64,000 bases of DNA. Source: Actinomadura sp. NBRC 104425 (GTDB lineage: Bacteria; Actinomycetota; Actinomycetes; Streptosporangiales; Streptosporangiaceae). Where the stretch lies: contig NZ_BSTN01000012.1 in NCBI RefSeq assembly GCF_030269545.1, positions 124,001 through 188,000 of the forward strand, given 5' to 3'. The notes beneath the pieces are model-generated. The model ran no database searches. It saw only the letters and a list, made by a program, of their open reading frames with translations, and had not been told where the DNA came from. The first letter of the stretch is position 1; each line of letters opens with the position of its first letter. Shown piece after piece: positions 9,783 to 17,906 of the stretch. A program made the translations under genes and the position numbers.

Positions 9783-10253
9783 CTAGGGCTGCTGGGGGGT
9801 GTGGAGCGTGACGAGCGTGCCCGCCCCGGGCCAGGCGTCCATCCAGCCACCCTCCCACTCGATCACGGCGAGCGCGCACGTGGGGAAGGCGTTCGGGGCG
9901 GCCCCGGTCAGATCGTGGACGAGCTGGTGCACCGACGGGTTGTGCCCCACGAGCAGCAGCGTGCGCGCGTCGTCGCCGGTCTCCCGGACGAGGGTGAGCA
10001 GGCCGTCGGCGTCGTTGGCGTAGATCTGGGACTCGTACCGCACCGGCGCCGGGACCGCCAGCCGTTCGAGGGTCTCCCGGGTCCGCACGGCGGTCGAGCA
10101 CAGCACCAGGTCGGGGGCGAGGCCCCGGTCGCGCAGCCACTCGCCCGCCGCCTCGGCGTCCCGCCGTCCCCGCCCGGTGAGGCTCCGCTCGATGTCGGGC
10201 GTCGCTCCGCCCGGGACCGCCTTGGCATGGCGCAGAACGAGCAACGTCGGCAT
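9783..10253 (-). CDS. sixA: SixA-type histidine phosphatase
   Basis: A small (156-residue) histidine phosphatase of the phosphoglycerate-mutase-like superfamily, related to SixA, which removes phosphate from phosphohistidine. The catalytic RHA motif lies eight residues in (LVLRHAKA). The second conserved block is SLTGRGRRDAEAAGEWL, then CSTAVRTRET, and the second catalytic His is in LLVGHNPSVHQL. I chose the ATG at 10253, with AGGG about seven bases upstream, over a GTG at 10262. The 37-residue membrane ORF precedes it in the same direction. Confidence 0.88.
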   Translation of the reverse strand: MPTLLVLRHAKAVPGGATPDIERSLTGRGRRDAEAAGEWLRDRGLAPDLVLCSTAVRTRETLERLAVPAPVRYESQIYANDADGLLTLVRETGDDARTLLLVGHNPSVHQLVHDLTGAAPNAFPTCALAVIEWEGGWMDAWPGAGTLVTLHTPQQP

Positions 10254-10289
10254 GCCCGCCACCCTAGCCGCCCCGCCGCCGGGGCCCGG

Positions 10290-10403
10290 TCAGGGGGCGA
10301 CCAGCGCCGCCAGGATCCACAGAAGGGCGATGATCCCGAGCATCCCGACGAGGATGACGGCCAGCCCCTTGGGTCCGGACATCGTGGACTTCCCCGTGCT
10401 CAC
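10290..10403 (-). CDS. Small single-pass membrane protein (37 aa)
   Basis: A 37-residue ORF starting with GTG at 10403. It is supported by a strong GGAGGAG Shine-Dalgarno seven bases upstream and by actinobacterial codon bias. The product is a short basic/polar head (VSTGKSTMSGPKG) followed by one hydrophobic helix of about 20 residues ending APstop. It should be a single-span membrane peptide with no recognisable family. It lies between hppA and sixA on the same strand, about 37 bases before the sixA start, and could be cotranscribed with sixA. Function unknown. Confidence 0.6.
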   Translation of the reverse strand: MSTGKSTMSGPKGLAVILVGMLGIIALLWILAALVAP

Positions 10404-10517
10404 CGCACGCCTCCTCCTGATCATTAAGGGCGCGCTGCGCCCTCGTTCAGCCTACGACCGCCCCACCCGACCCCCGCACCGCCCCCAAGGCGTGTTGATC
10501 GGGGCGCGGACGCGCGT

Positions 10518-10560
10518 GCGCGGGGCCGGCGACCGGTCGAGACGGCCGCCGACCCCGCGC
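10518..10560 (-). terminator. Candidate hppA terminator hairpin
   Basis: A 12-base stem with one mismatch (GCGCGGGGCCGG against CCGACCCCGCGC) and a 19-base loop lies just downstream of the hppA stop codon at 10571. There is no T-tract, as is common for actinobacterial terminators. Confidence 0.5.
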
Positions 10561-10570
10561 GCGGCTGTGA

Positions 10571-13015
10571 TCATGCCTTGTGCGCGGACGACTCCTTGCC
10601 CGTGTCGGCCTTTCCGTCACCGACGAGTTCGGCCTTCTCTGCGGGCTCGGGCGCGGCGGGCGCCGCACCGGAGGTCACGGCACCGGCCTCGGCGCCGCCT
10701 GCCACGGCGGGCGACGGCCCGCTCGCGCCGATCAGGTCCGTGCGCCGCTTGGACACCACGATCGCGGCGACCACGATGGCGACCGCGACCACGGTCACGC
10801 CCACCCGCAGCGGCACGTTGCCCGCATAGGTGACGACCGCGTCCGCGATCAGCAGCGCCACCAGGTTCATCACCTTGATCAGCGGGTTGATGGCCGGGCC
10901 GGCGGTGTCCTTGAACGGGTCGCCGACCGTGTCGCCGATCACGGTGGCCTCGTGCGCCTCGCTGCCCTTGCCGCCGAGTTCGCCCTCCTCGACCAGCTTC
11001 TTGGCGTTGTCCCAGGCGCCGCCGGAGTTGGCCAGGAACACCGCCATCAGCACACCGGCCGCGATCGCGCCGCCGAGGAAGGCGCCCAGCGGCGCGTACC
11101 CCAGCGCGAACCCGACCGCGATCGGCGTCATGATCGCCAGCAGTCCCGGGGTGGCCAGCTCGCGCTGGGCGTCCCGGGTGCAGATGTCGACCACCCGGTC
11201 GTAGTCGGGCTTCTCGGAGAAGTCCATGATGCCGGGCTTGGTGCGGAACTGCTCGCGCACCTCCACCACGACCCGTCCGGCCGCCCGGCCCACCGCCATG
11301 ATCGCCAGGCCGGAGAACAGGAACACCACGGCCGCGCCGACGATCAGCCCGATCAGCACGTTCGGGTTGTCGATGGACAGGCTGAAGTTCGCGAACGAGC
11401 CGAGCGCGTCGCGGGCGTCGGCGGACGCGTCGCCCAGCGCGCCGACCACCGTCGTGCGGAACGAGCCGAACAGCGCGGTCGCCGCCAGCACGGCGGTGGC
11501 GATCGCGATGCCCTTGGTGATCGCCTTGGTGGTGTTGCCCACCGCGTCCAGCCGCTCCAGCACGGCCGCGCCCTCGCCCTCGACGTCGCCGGACATCTCG
11601 GCGATGCCCTGCGCGTTGTCGGACACCGGGCCGAAGGTGTCCATCGACACGATCACGCCGACCGTGGTGAGCAGGCCGGTCCCGGCCATGGCCACCGCGA
11701 ACAGCGCCACGGTGGTGTTGCCGAAGCCCAGCAGGAACGCCCCGTACACCGCGGCGCCCACGACCAGCGCCGTGTAGACGGCCGACTCCAGGCCCAGCGA
11801 GATGCCCGACAGGATCACCGTGGCGGGGCCGGTGCGGGCGCTGCCGGTGACCTCCTTGACCGGCTTGCGCCTGGTCTCGGTGAAGTAGCCGGTGAGCAGC
11901 TGGATGGCGCTGGCCAGCACGATGCCGATCAGCACCGCGCCGACGGCCACCCAGCGCGGGTCGGCGTCCAGGCCGCGGATGGACTGGTCGGTGACGCCCG
12001 ACAGCTCGGCGAACGACGACGGCAGATAGGCGAACGCCGCCACCGCCACCAGCACCGCCGAGATCACCGCCGACAGGAAGAAGCCCCGGTTGATGGCCGA
12101 CATCCCGGAGCGGTCGCGGGCGCGCGGCGCCACCGCGAAGATCCCGATCACCGCGGTGATGACACCGATCATCGGCACCACCAGCGGGAACACCAGGCCC
12201 TCGGTGCCGAACGCGGCGGAGCCGAGGATCAGCGCGGCCACCAGGGTCACCGCGTACGACTCGAACAGGTCGGCCGCCATGCCCGCGCAGTCGCCGACGT
12301 TGTCGCCCACGTTGTCGGCGATCGTCGCGGCGTTGCGCGGGTCGTCCTCGGGGATCCCCTGCTCGACCTTGCCCACCAGGTCGGCGCCCACGTCCGCGGC
12401 CTTGGTGAAGATGCCGCCGCCGACCCGCATGAACATCGCCAGCAGGGCCGCCCCGAAGCCGAAGCCCTCCAGTACCTTCGGCGCGTCGCCCTTGTACGCC
12501 AGCACCACCACGGCCGCGCCGAACAGGCCGAGCCCGACGGTGAACATCCCCGCGACGCCCCCGGTGCGGAACGCGATGCGCATCGCCCGGCGCTCGCCGT
12601 CCTCCTCGCGGGCCGCGGCGGCCACCCGGACGTTGCCGCGCACCGCCAGCCACATCCCGGCGAACCCGGTGACCGCGGAGAACAGCGCCCCGATGACGAA
12701 GAAGACCGACCGCCCCACCCGTTCGGAGGTGGAGTCGGCCGGCAGGAGCAGCAGCAGGAGCGGGATGAGCACTACGAAGACCGCGACCGTGCGGAACTGG
12801 CGTTTCAGATAGGCGCCCGCGCCTTCCTGCACCGCCCGCGCGATGTTCTGCATCTTCTCGGTGCCCTGGCCGGCGCCCAGCACCTGGCGTACCAGTCCCG
12901 CGGCGACGGCCAGTGCCAGCAGAGCGATCACGGCGACGACGACGACCAGTGTCTGGTCGCCGCCGCCGAGATCCACGTCCGCGGCGGCCGGGCTTGACAG
13001 GGAAAGCCCAGACAT
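10571..13015 (-). CDS. hppA: Membrane proton-pumping pyrophosphatase, K+-independent type
   Basis: An integral membrane enzyme of 814 residues that couples hydrolysis of pyrophosphate to proton export. The start is the ATG at 13015 with AGGAGG upstream; a longer frame to 13114 lacks family features. About 16 hydrophobic segments are present. The substrate-binding signature DVGADLVGKVE is followed by the acidic stretch NVGDNVGDCAGMAADLFE, and a second acidic cluster lies near the C-terminus (DNAKK, then GDTVGDPFKDTAGPA). The potassium-dependence switch reads GNTTKAITKG, with Lys where K+-dependent enzymes have Ala, so the enzyme should not need potassium. A hydrophilic tail of about 60 residues rich in Ala, Glu and Pro ends the protein. 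It is a monocistronic unit with a leader of several hundred bases. Confidence 0.95.
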   Translation of the reverse strand: MSGLSLSSPAAADVDLGGGDQTLVVVVAVIALLALAVAAGLVRQVLGAGQGTEKMQNIARAVQEGAGAYLKRQFRTVAVFVVLIPLLLLLLPADSTSERVGRSVFFVIGALFSAVTGFAGMWLAVRGNVRVAAAAREEDGERRAMRIAFRTGGVAGMFTVGLGLFGAAVVVLAYKGDAPKVLEGFGFGAALLAMFMRVGGGIFTKAADVGADLVGKVEQGIPEDDPRNAATIADNVGDNVGDCAGMAADLFESYAVTLVAALILGSAAFGTEGLVFPLVVPMIGVITAVIGIFAVAPRARDRSGMSAINRGFFLSAVISAVLVAVAAFAYLPSSFAELSGVTDQSIRGLDADPRWVAVGAVLIGIVLASAIQLLTGYFTETRRKPVKEVTGSARTGPATVILSGISLGLESAVYTALVVGAAVYGAFLLGFGNTTVALFAVAMAGTGLLTTVGVIVSMDTFGPVSDNAQGIAEMSGDVEGEGAAVLERLDAVGNTTKAITKGIAIATAVLAATALFGSFRTTVVGALGDASADARDALGSFANFSLSIDNPNVLIGLIVGAAVVFLFSGLAIMAVGRAAGRVVVEVREQFRTKPGIMDFSEKPDYDRVVDICTRDAQRELATPGLLAIMTPIAVGFALGYAPLGAFLGGAIAAGVLMAVFLANSGGAWDNAKKLVEEGELGGKGSEAHEATVIGDTVGDPFKDTAGPAINPLIKVMNLVALLIADAVVTYAGNVPLRVGVTVVAVAIVVAAIVVSKRRTDLIGASGPSPAVAGGAEAGAVTSGAAPAAPEPAEKAELVGDGKADTGKESSAHKA

Positions 13016-13635
13016 GCGTCCTCCTCGACAGGGGCGTGCGAGCTCTGATCGTCCAAAAGGACGATCTTTACCGCGTACCCCGCGAGTGACCGTTTTAGAC
13101 ACCTCGCACGGCAACGCGGGTGCCGGGAGTCTACGCAGGCAGCGGAAAGATGAGAACCCCGTGAGCTCGACATCGAAGAGAATGTTGGAACATGCCCGGC
13201 TTTACGGCAGATATTTCCGCGAAAGCCGTCACTTGCCACATCGTCGCAGGTCAGCCACAGTCCGCCGGGGCATGGCGCCTTGTCGTCCGCCCCGCCACAC
13301 CAATCCCTGACACCTCTTTTACCTCAACCCGAAATACGTTTTACGAACCAACCTAAACCCGGCGCCTCACGTCCGCCCCGGAAGATGATCTCATAATCGC
13401 CACACCGCTCCGACCGCCCGCCCTCCGCAACGAATCACCGCACATGATCGATAATCGATCGTGCACCTTTTCGCAAAGTCGATAGCGAACGCCGGCCCGG
13501 ACACCGTCGACATACCTGCCGCCGGGCGGGTGGAGAGGCTGAACGACTGCGGAGGGACCGCAAGCCCCGCCGCCCAGCGGTGGGCGGGACCCGGCGGAAC
13601 AACGCAGAGGTGCCGCACGATGTGCACGGGCTGAA
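13016..13635. other. Intergenic region upstream of hppA, with a palindrome
   Basis: No supportable gene. The region is less GC-rich than its surroundings and should hold the hppA promoter. A perfect palindrome, GATCGATAATCGATC, lies at 13446-13460 and could be an operator. The right part (about 13540-13635) may be the decayed 3' end of an IS200/IS605-type tnpB, because it runs directly into the hairpin at 13636. Confidence 0.4.
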
Positions 13636-13657
13636 TCCCCGGTCTTCAGACCGGGGA
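13636..13657 (+). mobile_element. Orphan IS200/IS605-like right-end hairpin
   Basis: A 10-base perfect stem (TCCCCGGTCT against AGACCGGGGA) closes on a tiny TTCA-type loop. It sits in the context ctgaaTCCCCGGTCTTCAGACCGGGGA followed by gcacgtca when read in pieces. Hairpins of this shape mark the right end of many IS605-family (tnpB-carrying) elements in actinobacteria. No tnpB frame remains. It ends six bases before the hisI-like stop codon. It could instead act as a terminator between convergent transcripts. Confidence 0.5.
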
Positions 13658-13662
13658 GCACG

Positions 13663-14082
13663 TCAGTCGTAAAGGCCCGGCACGGGGCGGAGCGCGCCTT
13701 CGTCCCCGATCGCCCGGTAGTAGCAGCTGCGGCGCGCCTGCCCGGAGGGCAGCTTCGTGTGGCAGGCCCCTCCCGTCGTGGGGCGGACCCGGTAGAGCAG
13801 CGAGTTCTGCTCGCAGTTGACGCGGACCTCGACCAGGGCCAGCGTGTCCCCCGACGTGGCCCCCTTGCGCCACAGCTCGTTGCGGGACGTGGACCACAGG
13901 ACGGCGATGCCCTCGTCGAGCGACGCCCGCAGCGCAGTCTCGTTCGCATACCCCACGAACAGGACCTCGTTGCTGTCGGCGTCCTGCAACACGACGGGCA
14001 CCACCTGCGCCCCCGTGGCGGCGACCGCGGCCAGCTTCCCGAAGTCGAGTTCGAGCCGGAGACCTTCTTCGAGCTCGTTCAT
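13663..14082 (-). CDS. HisI-like protein (phosphoribosyl-AMP cyclohydrolase family), diverged metal site
   Basis: The fold family is that of HisI, which opens the purine ring of phosphoribosyl-AMP in histidine synthesis. The ORF is 139 residues from an ATG with GGAGGAGG upstream; longer in-frame starts give unrelated Arg/Gly-rich sequence. Family hallmarks are VLQDADSNEVLFVGYAN, STSRNELWRKGATSG at 64-78 and GGACHTK then RRSCYYR with C107 and C120. The usual Asp-Cys-Asp-x-Asp metal motif is N89-C90-E91-Q92-N93 here, so all three carboxylate positions are changed. True hisI normally sits beside hisF; here the neighbours are the BldG anti-sigma genes. I read it as a paralogue with altered chemistry, although residual cyclohydrolase activity cannot be excluded. 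Confidence 0.75.
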   Translation of the reverse strand: MNELEEGLRLELDFGKLAAVAATGAQVVPVVLQDADSNEVLFVGYANETALRASLDEGIAVLWSTSRNELWRKGATSGDTLALVEVRVNCEQNSLLYRVRPTTGGACHTKLPSGQARRSCYYRAIGDEGALRPVPGLYD

Positions 14083-14143
14083 CTGCTTCCTCCTCCATGA
14101 CGGCGCCCCGGGCGGGGCGGCGGAACGGGTGCGGCAGACGCCA

Positions 14144-14181
14144 AGGAGCCGGTACGGCGTTCCACGCTCGTACCGGCTCCT
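14144..14181. terminator. Perfect 13-bp inverted repeat between the anti-sigma gene and hisI-like gene
   Basis: AGGAGCCGGTACG (14144-14156) pairs perfectly with CGTACCGGCTCCT (14169-14181) around a 12-base loop. It lies 62 bases upstream of the hisI-like start and about 260 bases after the anti-sigma stop codon. A terminator is most likely; a leader attenuator for the hisI-like gene is an alternative. The rest of 14083-14438 holds no gene I can support. Confidence 0.55.
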
Positions 14182-14438
14182 GGCTCGTCTGCGGATTCGG
14201 CCTTGGCCCCGCCGACCCGGCCTCAGCCCGCCGGGCGGCTCACCGTTCCCGGCGGTGAAGGCGGGCCGTCCTCCTCGGCCAGGCGTAGCGCGTTGCCGAC
14301 TGCCGGGCAGGCCCGCCTGCTCGCAAGCCACCGGCACCCGTGCGGCGCGCCTGCAGGGGCTGCGGCTTTACGCATCCAGTGCGGGGGCGAGGCCTGCCCG
14401 GGCGGCCCGCGAGGTCTGCCCGGGGCGGCGGACGGGGC

Positions 14439-14879
14439 TCAGCTCTGGGGCGGCACGCCCTCTTCGGCGGGCCAGCTCATCCGGATCTGGACGCCCTTGG
14501 GGGTCGTGGAGATCTCCACGTCGTCCGCCAGGCCGGAGATGACCGCCAGGCCGAGGTCGGCGGTCCCGTCCCCCAGCGCGTACTCCAGGCCGTTCGGTTC
14601 GGCGGGCAGGCCGCGGCCGGCGTCCTCGCTGGGGACGGTGTCGCTGACGGTCACTTCGAACCGGCGGCCGGTGCCGCTCAACTCCAGCCGCACCGGCTCG
14701 TCCGGACAGTGCCGCTGGTGCGCCTCGACGGCACGTGAACACGCCTCGCCCACCGCCAGCCGGACCTCGTCCAGCAGGGCCTCGGCGACGCCGCTGCGGC
14801 GGGCCACCGCCGTGACGATCAGCCGTGCCGTGCGGACATGGGCCGGCAGGGCGCTGAATGTGAGCTCAACGGGTCCCAT
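14439..14879 (-). CDS. Anti-sigma factor / serine kinase (RsbW/SpoIIAB type), BldG partner
   Basis: An ATP-binding GHKL-fold protein of 146 residues, starting at the ATG at 14879. An N-terminal hydrophobic strand (VELTFSALPAHVRTARL) is followed by the N-box region (LLDEVRLAVGEACSRAVEAH). The G-box is relaxed: VSDTVPSED, then TADLGLAVISGLADDV and a final MSWP strand. This matches the anti-sigma kinase encoded directly after bldG in Streptomyces (named apgA there). The stop of bldG lies 14 bases upstream, so the two are cotranscribed. Expected role: bind sigma factors and phosphorylate or sequester BldG in a partner-switching circuit that governs development and stress response. No sigma factor gene is adjacent. 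Confidence 0.82.
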   Translation of the reverse strand: MGPVELTFSALPAHVRTARLIVTAVARRSGVAEALLDEVRLAVGEACSRAVEAHQRHCPDEPVRLELSGTGRRFEVTVSDTVPSEDAGRGLPAEPNGLEYALGDGTADLGLAVISGLADDVEISTTPKGVQIRMSWPAEEGVPPQS

Positions 14880-14893
14880 CGCGGCCGGGCCGT

Positions 14894-15247
14894 CTACTTG
14901 GCGCCCTTGCGCTTTTCCTCGGCCTCGGCGATCGAGTCGTGGATGCCGAAGACCTTGGTCAAGCCGGTGATGCGGAAGATCTTCAGGATGCGCTCCTGGG
15001 TGCACACCAGCTCCAGCGACCCGTCGTGTGCTCGCACGCGCTTGAGGCCGCCGACCAGCACGCCGAGACCGGTCGAGTCGAGGAACTCGACCTTCTCCAT
15101 GTCAACGAGGAGGTGGAACTTGCCCTTGTTGACCAGGTCGATGAGCTTCTCGCGAAGCCTCGGCGCCGTGTAGACGTCGATCTCGCCCTCCACCGTGATG
15201 ACGGTCAGGCCATCGTCGGTGGTGTAGTCGTTCACCTTAAGGTCCAC
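14894..15247 (-). CDS. bldG: Anti-sigma factor antagonist BldG (STAS domain)
   Basis: A single STAS-domain protein of 117 residues, beginning at a GTG (15247) with GGAGG upstream; an ATG eight codons earlier is less well placed. The core matches Streptomyces BldG closely: [16 protein letters not shown], then [20 protein letters not shown] and [16 protein letters not shown], ending in [12 protein letters not shown]. The Ser in FLDSTGLG is the site phosphorylated in the family; the unphosphorylated form frees a sigma factor from its anti-sigma. In Streptomyces it is essential for aerial mycelium and antibiotic production. Gene order (anti-sigma kinase downstream, divergent DUF1998 helicase upstream) is conserved and supports orthology. 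Confidence 0.93.
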   Translation of the reverse strand: MDLKVNDYTTDDGLTVITVEGEIDVYTAPRLREKLIDLVNKGKFHLLVDMEKVEFLDSTGLGVLVGGLKRVRAHDGSLELVCTQERILKIFRITGLTKVFGIHDSIAEAEEKRKGAK

Positions 15248-15501
15248 AGATCCTCCAGCGCCATGCAGCACACTTCATCCCGTCGTCTGCGGTACCGGCC
15301 GCGGGGGGCGGTTCGCGGGCGCCGGGACTCCGCCGTGATTCAATCACGCTCCGGCGTCGAGTACGCGCGTTATCGCCCAGTCGGACGAAACTTCGTACGG
15401 CCGTCTGACCTGCTGATCTGCCGGTCGTGACGAGGGGATGCAGCCCTGCGGCGCCGGGGCGTTCACGTACTTGTGCCCGGGCTGGCAGACTGAAAAACCT
15501 G

Positions 15502-17808
15502 ATGGGCCCGCAAAGATCTTCGACCCCTCTGGACCGGCTGCTGGCCGTGCCGTCCCGGCGCGACCGCATCACCCACGTCCAGCGGGTTCCCGCACGCCGG
15601 GGCCGTCGCGCCGACTGGCCGCAGTGGGCCCCGGAGACGCTGGTGCGGCGGCTGAACGCCGCGGGGATCGACGCGCCCTGGCGGCACCAGGCCGAGGCGG
15701 CCGAACACGCCCGGTCGGGACGCTCTGTGATCATCGCCACGGGCACCGCGTCCGGGAAGTCGCTGGCCTATCTGCTGCCCGCCGTCGCCTCCATCTACGA
15801 GGAGGACGCCCGGAGCCAGGGCACCGTACTCTACCTCTCCCCCACCAAGGCGTTGGCCGTCGACCAGCTGCGCGCGCTGCGGTCACTGCGGTTGACGCGG
15901 GTGCGGGCCGCCACCTACGACGGTGACACGCCCCGTGAGGAGCGCGCCTGGGTGCGGCAGCACGCCAACTACGTGCTGACCAACCCCGACATGCTGCACC
16001 GCTCCATCCTTCCCGCGCACGGGCGGTGGAGCGCCTTCCTGCGCCGGCTGCGCTACGTCATCGTGGACGAGGCGCACGGCTACAGGGGCGTGTTCGGTTC
16101 CCATGTGGCGCAGGTGCTGCGGCGCCTTCGCCGCGTGTGCGCGCGGTACGGGGCGTCGCCCGTCTTCATCCTGGCCTCGGCCACCACGTCCGAACCCGCG
16201 ACGACCGCGTCCCGCCTCACCGGCCTGGACGTGGTCGCGGTGGACGATGACGCGTCCCCCCGGGGGCCGGCAACATTCGCCCTGTGGGAGCCGCCGCTGA
16301 CCGAGCTGCGCGGAGAGCAGGGCGCCCCCGTGCGCCGCACCGCCACCGCCGAAACCGGCGATCTGCTGGCCGATCTGGTTGTCGAGGGGGTGCAGACGCT
16401 GGCGTTCGTCCGCTCCCGGCGCGGCGCGGAGTCGGTGGCGCTCGGAGCCAAGCGCGCGCTGGATGAGGCCGCCCCCGAGCTCGTCGACCAGGTGGCGGCC
16501 TACCGCGCGGGCTACCTTCCGGAGGAACGGCGCGCGCTTGAGGCCGCCCTGCGTTCGCGTGAACTCATCGGCCTCGCCAGCACCAACGCCCTGGAACTGG
16601 GCGTCGACGTGTCCGGTCTGGACGCGGTGATCGTCTGCGGTTGGCCCGGCACCCGTGCGTCCCTGTGGCAGCAGGCGGGCCGCGCTGGGCGCTCCGGGCA
16701 GGCCGCGCTGGCCATCCTGGTGGCCCGGGACGACCCCCTCGACACCTACCTCGTCCACCATCCGGAGGCGATCTTCGGGACGCCGGTCGAGGCCACCGTG
16801 CTCGACCCCGACAACCCGTACGTCCTCGAACCGCACCTGTGCGCCGCCGCGTCCGAGCTGCCGCTGACCGAGGACGATCTCGACCTGTTCGGGCCGTCCA
16901 CCGCCGACCTGCTGCCGGACCTGGTGCGCCGCGGCCTGCTGCGCCGCCGTCCCGCCGGGTGGTACTGGACGCGCCGCGACAAGGCCGCCGACCTGGCCGA
17001 CATCCGCGGTGCGGGCGGCCCGCCGATCCAGGTCGTCGAGGCCGCCACGGGGCGCCTGCTGGGCACCGTGGACGAGGCGTCGGCGCACACCACGGTCCAC
17101 GAGGGCGCCGTGTACATCCACCAGGGCGAGACGTTCATCGTCCAGACCCTCGACCTGGACGACTCGGTCGCGCTGGTGGAGGAGGCCGAGCCCGACTACT
17201 CCACCAGCGCGCGCGACGTCACCGACATCCGCGTGGTCGAGCGCCTGCGCTCGGTCTCTTGGGGCGAGGCGACCCTCAACTACGGCACCGTCGATGTGAC
17301 ACGGCAGGTCGTCGCGTACCAGATGCGGCGCCTGCAGACAGGCGAGATGCTGGGCGAGAAGCCGCTGGACCTGCCTCCCCGCACCCTGCGCACCCGCGCC
17401 GTCTGGTGGACGCTGTCGGAGGCCCAGGTGGAGGGTTTGGGCGACCTCGACCTGGCGGGCTCGGCCCACGCCGCCGAACACGCCTCGATCGGGCTGCTGC
17501 CCCTGTATGCGACCTGCGACCGTTGGGACATCGGCGGCGTCTCCACCGCCCTCCACCCCGACACGGGCCTGCTGACGGTCTTCGTGTACGACGGCCATGA
17601 GGGCGGCGCCGGGTTCGCCGAACGCGGCTACGCCAACGCCGCCACGTGGCTGCACGCGACCCGCGAGGCCATCACCTCCTGCGAGTGCGAGTCCGGGTGC
17701 CCCTCCTGCATCCAGTCGCCCAAGTGCGGTAACGGCAACGACCCGCTGGACAAGCACGGCGCCCTGGTCATGCTGGCCGAACTCCTCCGCCACGCCCCCG
17801 CCCCTTAG
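15502..17808 (+). CDS. DEAD/DEAH-box helicase with DUF1998 (MrfA/YprA type)
   Basis: A superfamily 2 helicase of 768 residues from the ATG at 15502, a length that fits the family (Rv3649 is similar); a GTG at 15427 is possible. Motif I reads ATGTASGKSLAY, motif II is DEAH in IVDEAHGYRG, motif III is LASATTSEP, and the helicase C domain contains QQAGRAGRSG. The C-terminal DUF1998 domain has a four-cysteine cluster (C..C..GCPSCIQSPKCGNGN), which probably binds metal. Homologue MrfA of Bacillus repairs mitomycin damage, so a DNA repair role is likely. It is divergent from bldG as in Streptomyces. Confidence 0.9.
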   Translation: MGPQRSSTPLDRLLAVPSRRDRITHVQRVPARRGRRADWPQWAPETLVRRLNAAGIDAPWRHQAEAAEHARSGRSVIIATGTASGKSLAYLLPAVASIYEEDARSQGTVLYLSPTKALAVDQLRALRSLRLTRVRAATYDGDTPREERAWVRQHANYVLTNPDMLHRSILPAHGRWSAFLRRLRYVIVDEAHGYRGVFGSHVAQVLRRLRRVCARYGASPVFILASATTSEPATTASRLTGLDVVAVDDDASPRGPATFALWEPPLTELRGEQGAPVRRTATAETGDLLADLVVEGVQTLAFVRSRRGAESVALGAKRALDEAAPELVDQVAAYRAGYLPEERRALEAALRSRELIGLASTNALELGVDVSGLDAVIVCGWPGTRASLWQQAGRAGRSGQAALAILVARDDPLDTYLVHHPEAIFGTPVEATVLDPDNPYVLEPHLCAAASELPLTEDDLDLFGPSTADLLPDLVRRGLLRRRPAGWYWTRRDKAADLADIRGAGGPPIQVVEAATGRLLGTVDEASAHTTVHEGAVYIHQGETFIVQTLDLDDSVALVEEAEPDYSTSARDVTDIRVVERLRSVSWGEATLNYGTVDVTRQVVAYQMRRLQTGEMLGEKPLDLPPRTLRTRAVWWTLSEAQVEGLGDLDLAGSAHAAEHASIGLLPLYATCDRWDIGGVSTALHPDTGLLTVFVYDGHEGGAGFAERGYANAATWLHATREAITSCECESGCPSCIQSPKCGNGNDPLDKHGALVMLAELLRHAPAP

Positions 17809-17867
17809 GGCCGCCGGGGCGCTTCCCCGTCACCCGTGAGCGGGCTTGCTCGCTTGACCCGCTCATA

Positions 17868-17897
17868 GCTAACCGTTATCTATATGGCTGACCGTTA
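17868..17897 (+). promoter_or_regulatory. Direct repeats at the PadR promoter (candidate operator)
   Basis: Two near-identical 11-mers, GCTAACCGTTA (17868) and GCTGACCGTTA (17887), are 19 bases apart with an AT-rich TATCTATATG between them that could serve as a -10 element. The second ends nine bases before the ATG of the PadR gene, so the site fits autorepression. Confidence 0.5.
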
Positions 17898-17906
17898 GGG
17901 GGTCGG

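Noticed and set aside
10580-12997. An 805-codon open frame antisense to hppA
   Set aside because: Same type of shadow; the minus strand encodes an unmistakable pyrophosphatase.
15427-15501. Longer start for the DUF1998 helicase at a GTG
   Set aside because: The extra 25 residues do not look like the family, and the shorter form has the usual family length. The longer form is kept only as an alternative.
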